Shown: positions 38,823 through 48,800 of the stretch, piece by piece
Position numbering within the stretch: position 1 is the first letter of the stretch
Layout of the letters: each line of letters opens with the position of its first letter
Source: Fibrobacter sp. UWB5
Lineage (GTDB): Bacteria > Fibrobacterota > Fibrobacteria > Fibrobacterales > Fibrobacteraceae
Assembly: GCF_002210295.1 (NCBI RefSeq)
Contig: NZ_MWQH01000005.1
Location: 186,001 to 250,000, forward strand
Length of the DNA: 64,000 bases
Reading direction: 5' to 3'
The notes under the pieces: model-generated
Database searches by the model: none
What the model saw: the letters and a program-made list of their open reading frames with translations, nothing else
What the model was told of the DNA's origin: nothing
Position numbers and translations under genes: made by a program

Positions 38823-39611
38823 ATGAAGAATCTGTTTATTAAAGTGCTCGGCACTAGCTTATTGTATGCGGCAACCACCTTTGCCCAGTCGGCAAACGAA
38901 ATCGCCAAGAAAGTTCACGACTTGCCTTCCGGAAAAACATCGTCTGGAACCATTTCGGTTACCCTGATTGACAAAAACGGAAAGACTCGCAATCGCGAAA
39001 TCGCATCTTACACCATGAAGGACGGAACCACCGACAAGACGGTCCTTGTTTTCAAGACACCCAGGGACGTGGCAGGAATCAGCTACCTCACCTACGACTA
39101 CCCCGACAAGGCCGATGGTTCCACCGTCGATAGCGACAGCTGGATTTACCTCCCTGCCATGAAAAAGGTGCGCCGCGTTTCGGGTTCCAGCAAGGACGAC
39201 GATTTCCAGGGAACAGACTTTACTTACGACGACCTGGGCACGCGCAGTCTTTCCAAGGACAACTTCGCCATTCTCGGCGAAGAGAAGGTGAACGGAATTG
39301 ACTGCTGGATTCTCGAAGCAAAGGCAAAGGATCCCAAAGCAAAAGTAAGCCGTCGCGTGTCCTGGGTGAACAAGAAGACTTACGTGGTCCACAAGGGCGA
39401 ATACTTCGACAAACAGAATCGTCTGCAAAAGACACTCGTTGCCGACAATATTCAGCAAGTGAACGGCTACTGGACCTCTCTCAAGATGACCATGACCAAC
39501 GTCCAAACAAACCACAAAACCGTCTACGAAATCAAGAACCTTAAGTACGACGAAAAAGTAAACGAAAGTTACTTTACAGTCAGTGCGTTGGAACGTGAAC
39601 AGGTCAAGTAA
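38823..39611 (+). CDS. LolA-like periplasmic outer-membrane lipoprotein-sorting protein
   Basis: This 262-residue secreted protein (signal MKNLFIKVLGTSLLYAATTFA) matches the LolA-like family that accompanies RND/MMPL pumps. Diagnostic segments are FKTPRDVAGISYLTYDYP near residue 78, WIYLPAMKKVRRVSGSSKDDDFQGTDF split near 108-130, and DLGTRSLSKDNF. Such proteins have a hydrophobic cavity for lipid acyl chains. A role carrying lipid between the pump and the outer membrane is expected from family context. AAGGAG precedes the ATG. The next gene begins 2 nt after its stop. Confidence 0.87.
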   Translation: MKNLFIKVLGTSLLYAATTFAQSANEIAKKVHDLPSGKTSSGTISVTLIDKNGKTRNREIASYTMKDGTTDKTVLVFKTPRDVAGISYLTYDYPDKADGSTVDSDSWIYLPAMKKVRRVSGSSKDDDFQGTDFTYDDLGTRSLSKDNFAILGEEKVNGIDCWILEAKAKDPKAKVSRRVSWVNKKTYVVHKGEYFDKQNRLQKTLVADNIQQVNGYWTSLKMTMTNVQTNHKTVYEIKNLKYDEKVNESYFTVSALEREQVK

Positions 39612-39613
39612 AA

Positions 39614-42013
39614 ATGAGAGTTTCTAGAATCAATCATTTTTTTCGCAAGGTCGGAACCACCCAGATTCGTTACCGTTGGCCCATTCTAGCCATACTGCTC
39701 GTTATTACCGTAATCTGTAGTTCCGGTCTTGCCGATTTCGCTCTTTCGCGTGGCGAAGAGGGCTGGTTTGGCGATTCCGACGAAATCACCATCAATACGA
39801 AAAAATACGAACAGGTCTTCGGGAACCTGAACGGCGTCGGAGTCCTCCTCGTAAAGCAAGGCGATGGCGATGTCTTTAGCGAAGACATCCTGAATGTCAT
39901 CGATAAAATCGGGACGCGGTTACAGGACGAAATTCCGTTTGCAAACAGGCTCACCTCGATTATCAATGTCAATATTCCCGTAGGTAACGAAGAAGGTTTT
40001 GAAATCGTCAAGCCTTATGAGAACGGGATCCCCTCGGACTCGGCAGAGCTCGCCAAGGCACGTGCCCTCGTGATGCGCGGGAACGAAAAAACGAACGCCC
40101 TCATCAACGCACTCGTCAGTGACGACGGACGCGAAACCTGGATTTCCTTGTCGCTCCACCCGTTCGAAGGCAAGGAACTTGAAGAGAAATTCGAAGGCGA
40201 CGTAGATGAAGTCAATCTGGCTATCGGCTACAAGCTGATGGAAATTATGGAAAGCGACGAATTCCAGAACAAAGACTATAAACTGTATGGCGGAGGAATC
40301 CCGTTCGACAGCGCCTGCGAAGACCGTTACGAAATTCCCGAATACGGCATCAGGGTACTATGCAGCGTCGGCGTGATGCTTTTATTCCTGGCACTTTTCT
40401 TGCGCAATTTCTTTGGCGTTTTCGTTCCGGCAATCACTACCCTCAGTGCCATCGCCTCGGTATTTGGCGGCATGGCCCTTTTCGGAGTAAAGGCAGATTC
40501 TACGCTCGTCACTTTGCCAGTCGTTCTGGGCATGGCATTAGCCGTTGGCTATTCGGTGCATTATATAAACATGTTCAAGTTGCAATTTAGACGCACCGGC
40601 ATCCGTAAAGAATCTGCCATCAAATGCATCGAAGAATGTGGTTGGCCGGTACTGTTTACAGTGCTTACGACCATGGCTTCGTTTATCAGTTTCCTGTTTG
40701 TCGACATGAAACCCCTTGTATGGATGGGTAAAGCCGCAGCTCTTGTGGTGCTCGCGATTTACCTCTATGTAACAATCCTGATTCCAATTCTACTGTCGTT
40801 CGGCAAGAACGGCGTGCCCGACACTACTAGCAAAGACGGAGCGACAAAACTGGACAAGGTATTTTCAGCCTGGTCCGATCTCGTCTATAAAAGAAAATGG
40901 CACTTTATTGTGGCTGCAGCCCTGATTATTGCAGCATTTATTCCGGGAATGTTCAAGATTACGGCGCAACTGGACTACCTGAGTATTTCGGGCGACAAGG
41001 TTCCCTATGTGCAAGAAATCAAGAAAATGCTAAAGACTAAGCTCGGAAACCAGTACAGCTATTCCATCATGATCTCTTTTGACGAAGAAGGCGCATTCAA
41101 GAAACCCGAAAACATGAAAGCACTTTTGGAACTCGAAGATTACGTAGGCTCCCTTTCGCTTACCAAGTGGTCGGGTGGAAAACCGCGCGTGACCTCGGCG
41201 ACAAGCATCTTGAAAGAAATGAATCGCGCCTTGAACGAAGGCAAAGATTCGCTTTACGCCGTTCCCGAAGACGAATACGTACTTGCGCAGCTGATGGAAC
41301 TTTCATCTATCGAAATGCGCGAAGACTTTAGCGAAACGATGGACGAAGAATTCAGAATTACAGAAGTCAGCGTGGACATGACCCAATTCGCTACCGAAGA
41401 AGCGCTCCAAAACATGAACGCTTTAAAGGCTAAACTCGCCGAATTGTTCCCGAACGCCCAATGCACACTGCTTGGCGACATGATCCGCTATTCCGAAATG
41501 AGCAATCGCATTGTTTTTGGCGGCCTGAAATCCTTCGGATTTTCGCTCATCATCATCGCCATCATGCTGATGCTTGCATTCTCCAGCTTCAAGCTTGGAA
41601 TTATCGGCATGATTCCGAACGTGGCCCCTGTCATTTTGGTGGGCGGTGTCATGGGATACTTTGACTTTGCGCTGGACTTTAGCACTGTCACCGTAATGCC
41701 CTTGGTGCTGGGTATTGCCGTAGACGACACAATCCACTTGACCACACACTTGAAAGTCCGATACGAAGAATGCGGATCCCTATCGAGGGCGATGGAAGCG
41801 ACCTTCCGCGAAATCGGGGCTTCGATGTTTTTGACCACGTTGATTCTGTGTGCGATGTTCGCCGTTTACCTGTTTAGCCCCTTGCGTTTCCTGATGGTGC
41901 TCGGTCTGCTAATCATTGTCGGCCTTTCAAGCGCCTTGCTCGCCGACTATACGATTACGCCCGCACTTCTGCAAGTGTCAAAACCGTATGGCAAAGAAAA
42001 GGAGAAAGCATGA
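39614..42013 (+). CDS. RND-superfamily (MMPL-type) lipid exporter
   Basis: This 799-residue inner-membrane protein has the duplicated MMPL layout: one N-terminal helix, a large periplasmic domain (about 45-235), six helices with VVLGMALAVGYSVHYIN near residue 310, a second helix and periplasmic domain (about 425-635), and six more helices with VLGIAVDDTIHLTTH near residue 695. The acidic residues in the second motif fit proton coupling. Family members export lipids or hopanoids rather than drugs. Its neighbours, a LolA-like protein and an outer-membrane barrel, match a three-part lipid export system. The downstream gene overlaps by ATGA. Confidence 0.88.
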   Translation: MRVSRINHFFRKVGTTQIRYRWPILAILLVITVICSSGLADFALSRGEEGWFGDSDEITINTKKYEQVFGNLNGVGVLLVKQGDGDVFSEDILNVIDKIGTRLQDEIPFANRLTSIINVNIPVGNEEGFEIVKPYENGIPSDSAELAKARALVMRGNEKTNALINALVSDDGRETWISLSLHPFEGKELEEKFEGDVDEVNLAIGYKLMEIMESDEFQNKDYKLYGGGIPFDSACEDRYEIPEYGIRVLCSVGVMLLFLALFLRNFFGVFVPAITTLSAIASVFGGMALFGVKADSTLVTLPVVLGMALAVGYSVHYINMFKLQFRRTGIRKESAIKCIEECGWPVLFTVLTTMASFISFLFVDMKPLVWMGKAAALVVLAIYLYVTILIPILLSFGKNGVPDTTSKDGATKLDKVFSAWSDLVYKRKWHFIVAAALIIAAFIPGMFKITAQLDYLSISGDKVPYVQEIKKMLKTKLGNQYSYSIMISFDEEGAFKKPENMKALLELEDYVGSLSLTKWSGGKPRVTSATSILKEMNRALNEGKDSLYAVPEDEYVLAQLMELSSIEMREDFSETMDEEFRITEVSVDMTQFATEEALQNMNALKAKLAELFPNAQCTLLGDMIRYSEMSNRIVFGGLKSFGFSLIIIAIMLMLAFSSFKLGIIGMIPNVAPVILVGGVMGYFDFALDFSTVTVMPLVLGIAVDDTIHLTTHLKVRYEECGSLSRAMEATFREIGASMFLTTLILCAMFAVYLFSPLRFLMVLGLLIIVGLSSALLADYTITPALLQVSKPYGKEKEKA

Positions 42014-43368
42014 AACGATTTACCGCACTCAGCTTAGCCCTTGCTGTAACCATTTGTGCCCAAGAAACAGTCTTCTTGGGTAGCCTAACCTCGCAGGCCG
42101 GGGTAGGACTTCCGAACGCTCACCACAACAAGGGCGACTTTCTACTCGGCCAGACGATCTTTGACGGCACAATCAAATCGTACCTGGACGAAGCAATGGT
42201 TTACGTGAACGGCCAAATTGTCCACGACGCCTTAGGCGCTCAATCGACAAACGGCTCATCGGCATTTGTGGCCGATGACGGCACTTTCGCCTTAAAACTA
42301 CGCGAAGCATACATCGACTGGAAGGGCGAAATGCTTGCGCTCCGTGTCGGTCGCCAAGTTGTTTCGTGGGGCAAGGCAGACGACATACAAATTACAGACG
42401 TCTTGAACCCGCGAGACGAAACGAATGTGGTTGCTGCCGACTACAACGAATCCAAGCTAGGTGTAGACGCCGTGCGCCTTTCCTTACTGACAGACAAGAC
42501 GCAGGTGGACGCCTACTGGATCCCATTCTTTACGCCGAGCATTCTGCCACTTGCCAAGGGAAATCCACTGCATTCACGCATATTCCCGGAGGAAGTGGAT
42601 GGCATCGGGATCAATTATCCTGAAAAAAACGACGACTTCGAACTCCCCGAAAAAAGGCTTTCGAAGAGCGAACTCGCCCTGCGCGCTAGTACCTACACTT
42701 CGGTCGCAGATTTGTCGCTGTACGGATTCTATGGTTGGGATGACCTCCCGTTAATCCGATACAACCCCAATATTATTTTTGGCGATGGCGAAGATATGCC
42801 TGCCACCAGCTACACAATCGATGTGACAGGTGAATACAAGCGCATGTATATGATCGGTGCCGACGCAGCGATTCCTGCCGGCGATTTCGTATTCCGTCTT
42901 GAAGGCGCCTATTTCCCCAAACGACATTTTCAAACAGATGTCAACAGCCAACTCTTCAAGTATTCGGAAGACTCGCGCCCCGCAAGCAAGAGAAAGAATC
43001 AAGTCTTGGGCCTTGCCGGGCTAGACTGGACACCTAGCGGAGGTTGGACGATTACAGCACAATATGTTGCAGACGGCGTAATCGATCACGATAGCGACCT
43101 TGAACGAAACGAGTTCGAGCACCAGGCAACCTTGAGTATTGAAAAATCGATCCTGAACGAAACGCTCACCATTATGGCCTCGGGCGCTTTGGATCTATGG
43201 GATTTTTCTACGGCAAGCGAACTGGAACTGGACTACAAGCTAACCGACGCGATTACGCTTAGCCTGATTGGAGACCTGTACTTGGAAGGCCCCGACGGCA
43301 AGGAGGGACTATACGGCGAATACCGCGATTATAGCAGCGTCACTTTCAAAGGAAAAATGTCATTCTAA
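42010..43368 (+). CDS. DUF1302-like outer-membrane barrel protein of the lipid-export operon
   Basis: This 452-residue protein has a signal peptide (MKRFTALSLALAVTICA) and many amphipathic strands. LREAYIDWKGEMLALRVGRQVVSWGKAD followed by VLNPRDETN is the hallmark region of DUF1302/alginate-export-like outer-membrane proteins that accompany RND pumps and LolA-like partners; I see these at residues ~97-140. It ends SSVTFKGKMSF, a typical barrel terminus. AAGGAG precedes the ATG, which overlaps the pump stop codon. It is probably the outer-membrane component of the exporter. Confidence 0.82.
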   Translation: MKRFTALSLALAVTICAQETVFLGSLTSQAGVGLPNAHHNKGDFLLGQTIFDGTIKSYLDEAMVYVNGQIVHDALGAQSTNGSSAFVADDGTFALKLREAYIDWKGEMLALRVGRQVVSWGKADDIQITDVLNPRDETNVVAADYNESKLGVDAVRLSLLTDKTQVDAYWIPFFTPSILPLAKGNPLHSRIFPEEVDGIGINYPEKNDDFELPEKRLSKSELALRASTYTSVADLSLYGFYGWDDLPLIRYNPNIIFGDGEDMPATSYTIDVTGEYKRMYMIGADAAIPAGDFVFRLEGAYFPKRHFQTDVNSQLFKYSEDSRPASKRKNQVLGLAGLDWTPSGGWTITAQYVADGVIDHDSDLERNEFEHQATLSIEKSILNETLTIMASGALDLWDFSTASELELDYKLTDAITLSLIGDLYLEGPDGKEGLYGEYRDYSSVTFKGKMSF

Positions 43369-43386
43369 CGTTCTGGAGGGGAAAGC

Positions 43387-44373
43387 ATGAAAAAAGCATT
43401 ATTTGCATTCGCTGCCGTACTTTGCTTAGGCAGTCAGCTTTTCGCAGAAGAAGCCCCGAAAAAAGCCACTCAAGCACCTTCGCCTTGGGAGTTTTCAGCG
43501 ACGACCTCTGCGGCCTACTATCCTGAAGTAGAACACGATCGTGGAAGCACTCATATTACAGGCATCAGCGGTCCATACGACGGCATCGAGGCCGTTGCTG
43601 AATTTGACGCGGCCTACACGCTCCCCTTCTTGCGTGGCGACGACGAATTCACCGCCGACAACCATGTGACATTTAGCGCGGGGTTGGAAGTTTCGCCGAT
43701 AACCATTGCGCCTGTAGCATCCATCACCGTATCGCCCATTGCCTTTTTGGAGCTAGCCATCGGCGGCACGGCAGGAACCGGCTGGAACGCATTCGATTTA
43801 TTCCAAGGCATGGCTGCATACAATGCAGTAGAGCCTGAATACAAGGACATGACTCCCTTTGCGCACTGGTACTTGTACGGCTGGGGAAGCGCATGTTTCA
43901 TGTTCGATCTCGCCGCCCTCTGGGAAGGCGACTGGCACCACGTTGTAGCGACAGCCACCTACAAAGCCGGCTACCAGAAATTGACTGGCACCGACAGCGA
44001 TGTTTGGCTATGGCAGGCCTCCGACGGCATGGCAAGCGGCTGGGTGTACGAACAAGAATACTTTGTAGGCTACCAAATGCCTTTGAAACTTTCGATGATC
44101 GGCGTCGGCACCACGCTTTCGGGCCATTATGAGTCCAGCGATTTCGGCGACTATTCATCAAACTACAAGGGCGACTTCATGACCATCGACATTTGGCCCA
44201 TGGCTGAAATCACGCTCGGCAAGAAAGACAAGCTTTATGTGCTTTTTGATTTCCAGTCGCGCCGCAGTTTCCACGAAAAATACAAAGACGTAGAACACGA
44301 GCCGCTAATGACTTACAGCGGTAGAGAGTGGATATTCTACACACTCGGATTCCAGTGGAAGCACTTGTTTTAA
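43387..44373 (+). CDS. Outer-membrane protein, unknown family
   Basis: This 328-residue protein has a signal peptide (MKKALFAFAAVLCLGSQLFA) and a beta-barrel look: aromatic-rich alternating strands (WEFSATTSAAYYPEV, VTFSAGLEVSPITIAP, KLYVLFDFQSRRSF) and a closing strand YTLGFQWKHLF that ends in Phe, the usual outer-membrane signature. I do not recognise the family. GGAGG lies shortly before the ATG, 18 nt after the DUF1302-like gene, so it is the last gene of the lipid-export operon and may be an accessory barrel. The STAS gene follows after 45 nt with its own promoter-like TATAAT. Confidence 0.7.
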   Translation: MKKALFAFAAVLCLGSQLFAEEAPKKATQAPSPWEFSATTSAAYYPEVEHDRGSTHITGISGPYDGIEAVAEFDAAYTLPFLRGDDEFTADNHVTFSAGLEVSPITIAPVASITVSPIAFLELAIGGTAGTGWNAFDLFQGMAAYNAVEPEYKDMTPFAHWYLYGWGSACFMFDLAALWEGDWHHVVATATYKAGYQKLTGTDSDVWLWQASDGMASGWVYEQEYFVGYQMPLKLSMIGVGTTLSGHYESSDFGDYSSNYKGDFMTIDIWPMAEITLGKKDKLYVLFDFQSRRSFHEKYKDVEHEPLMTYSGREWIFYTLGFQWKHLF

Positions 44374-44417
44374 TTCTTTTCACAATTTTTTTACTAAAAT
44401 ATAATACGGAGCCTAGA

Positions 44418-44717
44418 ATGGAACTTAGAACTGTTTTGAACGATGCTGAAATGACAATTGCTCTTTCTGGCGAGCTGAACACCCTCACCTCGCCCAAACT
44501 CGCAGAAGAAATTGCAGCACACATCGAAAAGGTAAACTCGCTAATCATGGATTTCAAAGAATGCGATTATGTATCCTCGGCAGGGATCCGAGTATTACTT
44601 TCAACATTCAAGGTCTTAAAAAAGAAACAGGGAAACATGCAACTTCTCAATATCGGCGAAAACTTCAGGGAAGTCCTGGACGCAACCGGACTCGACGCCG
44701 TTTTCGGTTTAATTTAA
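44418..44717 (+). CDS. STAS-domain anti-sigma factor antagonist
   Basis: This 99-residue stand-alone STAS protein resembles SpoIIAA/RsbV. The phosphorylation loop DYVSSAGIRVLLS (about residues 54-66) keeps the serine at the expected site. In partner switching, such proteins are phosphorylated by an HATPase kinase and dephosphorylated by a PP2C phosphatase, and the unphosphorylated form sequesters the kinase. Both kinds of partner domain are encoded in the same cluster. I start at the ATG at 44418, with GGAG 6 nt upstream and TATAAT at 44400-44405. The next gene starts right after its stop. Confidence 0.92.
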   Translation: MELRTVLNDAEMTIALSGELNTLTSPKLAEEIAAHIEKVNSLIMDFKECDYVSSAGIRVLLSTFKVLKKKQGNMQLLNIGENFREVLDATGLDAVFGLI

Positions 44718-45851
44718 ATGACTAACTACGAAATAGAGATGGAACTTGACAAAGCTTCAAAAGCCCTGTCAAAAGAAACGCAATCTATAAATCTATCTTA
44801 CTGGAATGCCGGTTCCGAATACAAGGCTCAGCTCAAAGATATCCTCAAATACGAATCCGTACAGGATATTTTTGACTATCAATATTATCTTCCTGAATCC
44901 ATCAAAAAAAACATTGCAACCAAATTAGGCTTTTCAAGCGAAGATTTCTATGAATCCCAAGGTTTTGCCTTTTCGCAAAGCACCCATTCGATTGTAACAA
45001 TCGCAGTATTCCTTTCACAAAGAAATTTAAAAACAGGAATCATTGCGCCAGCATACTTTACGGCACAGACCTGCCTAGACGATTTAAAAGTCGCCTACCA
45101 CGTTTTTAACGAATTCATTCCCGACTTCAATCAAAATTTTGACATCAGTCCCCTTATAAATTCGGACTGCGAAGCATTCTGGTTCACCTCTCCCATCAAC
45201 TCGACAAGCGTTTATTTCAATCAAAATGTCATAAACGGCATTCAAGAACTTCTAGATGCAGGAAAATGGGTTATATTGGACGAGGCCTTATGCGTAAACG
45301 GAAAGGAACTTTCAAGAACATTAGGAATACAAGAAAAACTAATGTACATCTATAGCCCGCATAAGGCTCTAGGAATTCAGGGGATTAAATTTTCTGTCAT
45401 TGTCACACATAAAAAGTTCTCTGACGAAATTGATAGGCTTAAAGATTGTTACGGAGGCTCCCTAAATTATCTAAGTCAACTGGGTGCACGTCATTTCATC
45501 TCCCAAAATTACGACGAATGCCTTCGTTTTTACAATCAATTTTGGAGCGACAATTACAAACGAGTTCATCAGATTCTAGCAAATTACTGTTTCGCCCATG
45601 TATCACCTGATATTTTCGGTCATTATGCCATGATTTTTCTTGATGGGTGTATAGGAACTGAAAATTTTATTTTCGCCATAAAAAAACTAATCCAGGAAAA
45701 GGGATATTTAATTTTCCCGGGCATCATGCATGGTTTTGACATAAGCAAGCACTTCTGTTTTAGAATCAACCTGCTCTTGAACAAGGCGGATTTGGAAAAA
45801 GGACTTATTTCAGTTCTTGACTACATGGGCAAATTTATCGAGAATGCATAA
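44718..45851 (+). CDS. PLP-dependent aminotransferase-like enzyme (fold type I)
   Basis: This 377-residue protein has the outline of a fold-I PLP enzyme: a glycine/serine cofactor loop (SQSTHSIV near residue 90), the cofactor aspartate in WVILDEALC near residue 188, the Schiff-base lysine in YSPHKALGIQG near residue 213, and the C-terminal carboxylate-binding FCFRINL. It is divergent from ordinary amino-acid aminotransferases, and an alpha-oxoamine synthase-like or decarboxylase activity cannot be excluded. The gene is visibly AT-rich against its neighbours. It begins one base after the STAS stop and its TAA overlaps the NRPS ATG, so it should act on the substrate or product of that NRPS. Confidence 0.8.
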   Translation: MTNYEIEMELDKASKALSKETQSINLSYWNAGSEYKAQLKDILKYESVQDIFDYQYYLPESIKKNIATKLGFSSEDFYESQGFAFSQSTHSIVTIAVFLSQRNLKTGIIAPAYFTAQTCLDDLKVAYHVFNEFIPDFNQNFDISPLINSDCEAFWFTSPINSTSVYFNQNVINGIQELLDAGKWVILDEALCVNGKELSRTLGIQEKLMYIYSPHKALGIQGIKFSVIVTHKKFSDEIDRLKDCYGGSLNYLSQLGARHFISQNYDECLRFYNQFWSDNYKRVHQILANYCFAHVSPDIFGHYAMIFLDGCIGTENFIFAIKKLIQEKGYLIFPGIMHGFDISKHFCFRINLLLNKADLEKGLISVLDYMGKFIENA

Positions 45852-48800
45852 TGGCTAAAGAAAAATTTATCGCCGTACATGACAAGCTTACCGAACACGC
45901 TCAAAAGACGCCCGACGCCATCGCCGTTATCTGCGCAGACAAGGAACTTTCGTACAAGGAACTTGATCAGGAATCAGATTACTTGGCGGCATCGCTTTTC
46001 GCCCTGATCCCAGAAATCAGACAAGGGGATTTCATCACTCTTGTATTGGACAGGTCTTTCTCTATTCATATCGCCATCATGGGCGTTTTAAAAACGGGTG
46101 CGGCCTTTATCCCACTTACACTCGACACGCCTCCTGAAAGAATTGCATACAGCACCAACGATTCCAAATCGAAAGCCATCATTACAACCGCAAAAATCAA
46201 GGCGGAACTTCTAGAAATAGGCAAATGCACTTGCAAGATTTTCACACTAGAAGAACTCCTTGCTAAAGCGAAAAAAGAACATTTAAAAAAACAAGTTGTT
46301 CATGTAAACCCCGATGACATGGCAATGTGCATTTACACCTCAGGTTCTACAGGAAATCCCAAAGGGGTCACGCTTAATCACAGGGCCATTTACGAAGAAT
46401 TCTTTCCAGAACAATGGATTGCCATTGCCCAATATCAAATTCATCGATTGGCCGACATATCCCCATTCACGTTCATCCTTTTTTATACAGGATTCTTTTA
46501 TTGCATTTATGCAGGCGCTCTATTTTACCTTAACAAAGAAAATGAGCTTAAAGATTTAACAAATTTTTCAGAACAGATTAAGAAGTATCAACTGGATTCC
46601 GTAATCGGAATACCTTCATTCATAGAAATTCTACTTTCTGCGGCAGACAAAGAAAATTTTGAAAGCATTATTGGCCTTTACATGGGCGGAGAGCCGCTCT
46701 CTCCGGAGCATGCCGCAAAAATCTTCAGCAAACTCCCTACCGTAAAAATCATCAATGGGTACGGTACGACAGAAACTTGCTCCATGGCTGTGTGCAAGGT
46801 ATTGCAAAATACAACAAGTTCCTTCACAAATGGAATTCCATACCAGACAAAAGTCTTCATCGTAGATGAAGAAGGAAACGAACTTGGACCAAACCAAAAG
46901 GGAGAACTTTTAATACAGGGCAAGACCCTTTCTTGCGGATACTTGAATCGTCCCGATGATACGGCAAAGAGCTTTATAGAATACAGAGGCGAAAGAACAT
47001 ACAAATCTGGGGATCTTGCCTATAGGACCGATAGCGGAGAAATTGTGATCTGCGGGCGAGCCGACGATATGGTAAAGTTAAACGGACAACGAATCGAACT
47101 CCAAGAAATAGAACAATCCATCCTAAAAATTGAAGCCATTAAACAAACTTCTGTTATTTTAAAGACCAACGAAAAAGAGAATTTCCTAGTCGCGTTCATT
47201 GTTGCAGACACAGACATATCTACAAAGGCTATCAAGGAAGAACTATCAAGGATTCTTCCACCTTATATGATTCCTTCGGTTTTTGTAACGCTTGACAAGA
47301 TGCCCTTAAATAAACACGGGAAAATTGACAAGCAAAGCCTAAAAACAATGGATATTTCGTTTAAGCATTTAAACGAGGATTCTTCAGAAATTGGCATCGA
47401 AAACATCTTATGTTCAGCGGTCAAAAAAGTTCTTGATCTAAAAAGAGACCCTTCCAAAGAAGATAATTTCTTTGAGCTAGGCGGATCCTCTATATCAGCC
47501 GTTGAGCTAATCATCGAGATAGAAAAGCATCATTTAACGCTGACGGTTTCAGATATCTACTACGGAAAGACAATCGATCGAATTGCAAAAAAAATACAAT
47601 CAAACAAGAACACAGATGACAATGAAAAATATGAAGAACAATGCCGAAAAAAAACATTCGACATAAAGGCAGAGCAAGAATTTTTCCTATCTGAAGAAGA
47701 ACAAAAATCCGGCAGTAATTACGTTTACAACTTTTCGTACGTTGTCACACTCGGAAATCAATACGATGAAAAAAAACTATGCGAAGCCGTTGACAAGACA
47801 CTTCAAAAACATCCGATGATGATGTCTGTTTTTTCGAAAGATGAAACGGGAAAATATTCCGTCTCATACCGCCCTGAATTGATAAAAAAAACAGAATTGT
47901 GGCACACCTCCGAAAAAGAATTCAACAAGTTTAAAGAAAAGCCGGAGCGTCCATTCAATTTATTCGGAGAACATCTGTATAGAACCAAAGTCATTGTAAC
48001 AGAGAAAAACAAGTACCTCTTTGTGGAAGTCCATCATTCTCTAGGAGACTATTACTCGTGTTTTATATTCGCCGTACAGACCTTCAACGAATATTACCAA
48101 GAAAAATCAGGAGATGACTTTTATTATTCGTACTTACAAGACCTAGAAAACACCAAGAAGTCCACTAAATATGCTGAGGCAAAAAGATATTACGAATCCC
48201 TAAAGGGCGATTTCAAATGGTGTTGCGTACTTGAATATGACCATACAAAATCTTTCGGAAAAAGTGCTTATTTGGATTACGATTTAGGAATTACCCTAGA
48301 TCAAATGAACCAAGCCGAAAAAAGACGTTCTACATCTAGAAATGAACTTTCTATCGCGGCGGCAATACTTGCCCTTTCCGAGATGACAGGAAAAAAGAAA
48401 ATCTGCTACACCTGGACTTACGACAACCGGAAAGAAGGCAAATACCTAGAAACAATCGGCAGTTTCGAAGAAAATCTACCCATCTTTATCGATCTTGAAA
48501 AAACGGATTCTCCCTCAAAAGTTCTTTCCGAGATTTCAGAACAAATCCTAAAGGGCATTTTCTATTCGGAATGCCTAGGGGATATTTTCTACAATGACGA
48601 ACTGGACACATACACCTTGGAAATCATCTATCAAAAACAAGTCCATGAAAACACCATGCTGAACCTGATTCCGCCGGAAGTTCAAATCGAAGAAGTGGGT
48701 TTGAACCGCAATGCGGCAATGCCTTTCGAAATAGAGGTCCGCGAAAATCCTTCGAGCCTATCCCTGTTTATTGAGTATGCGGAAAATCTATACACTCCAA

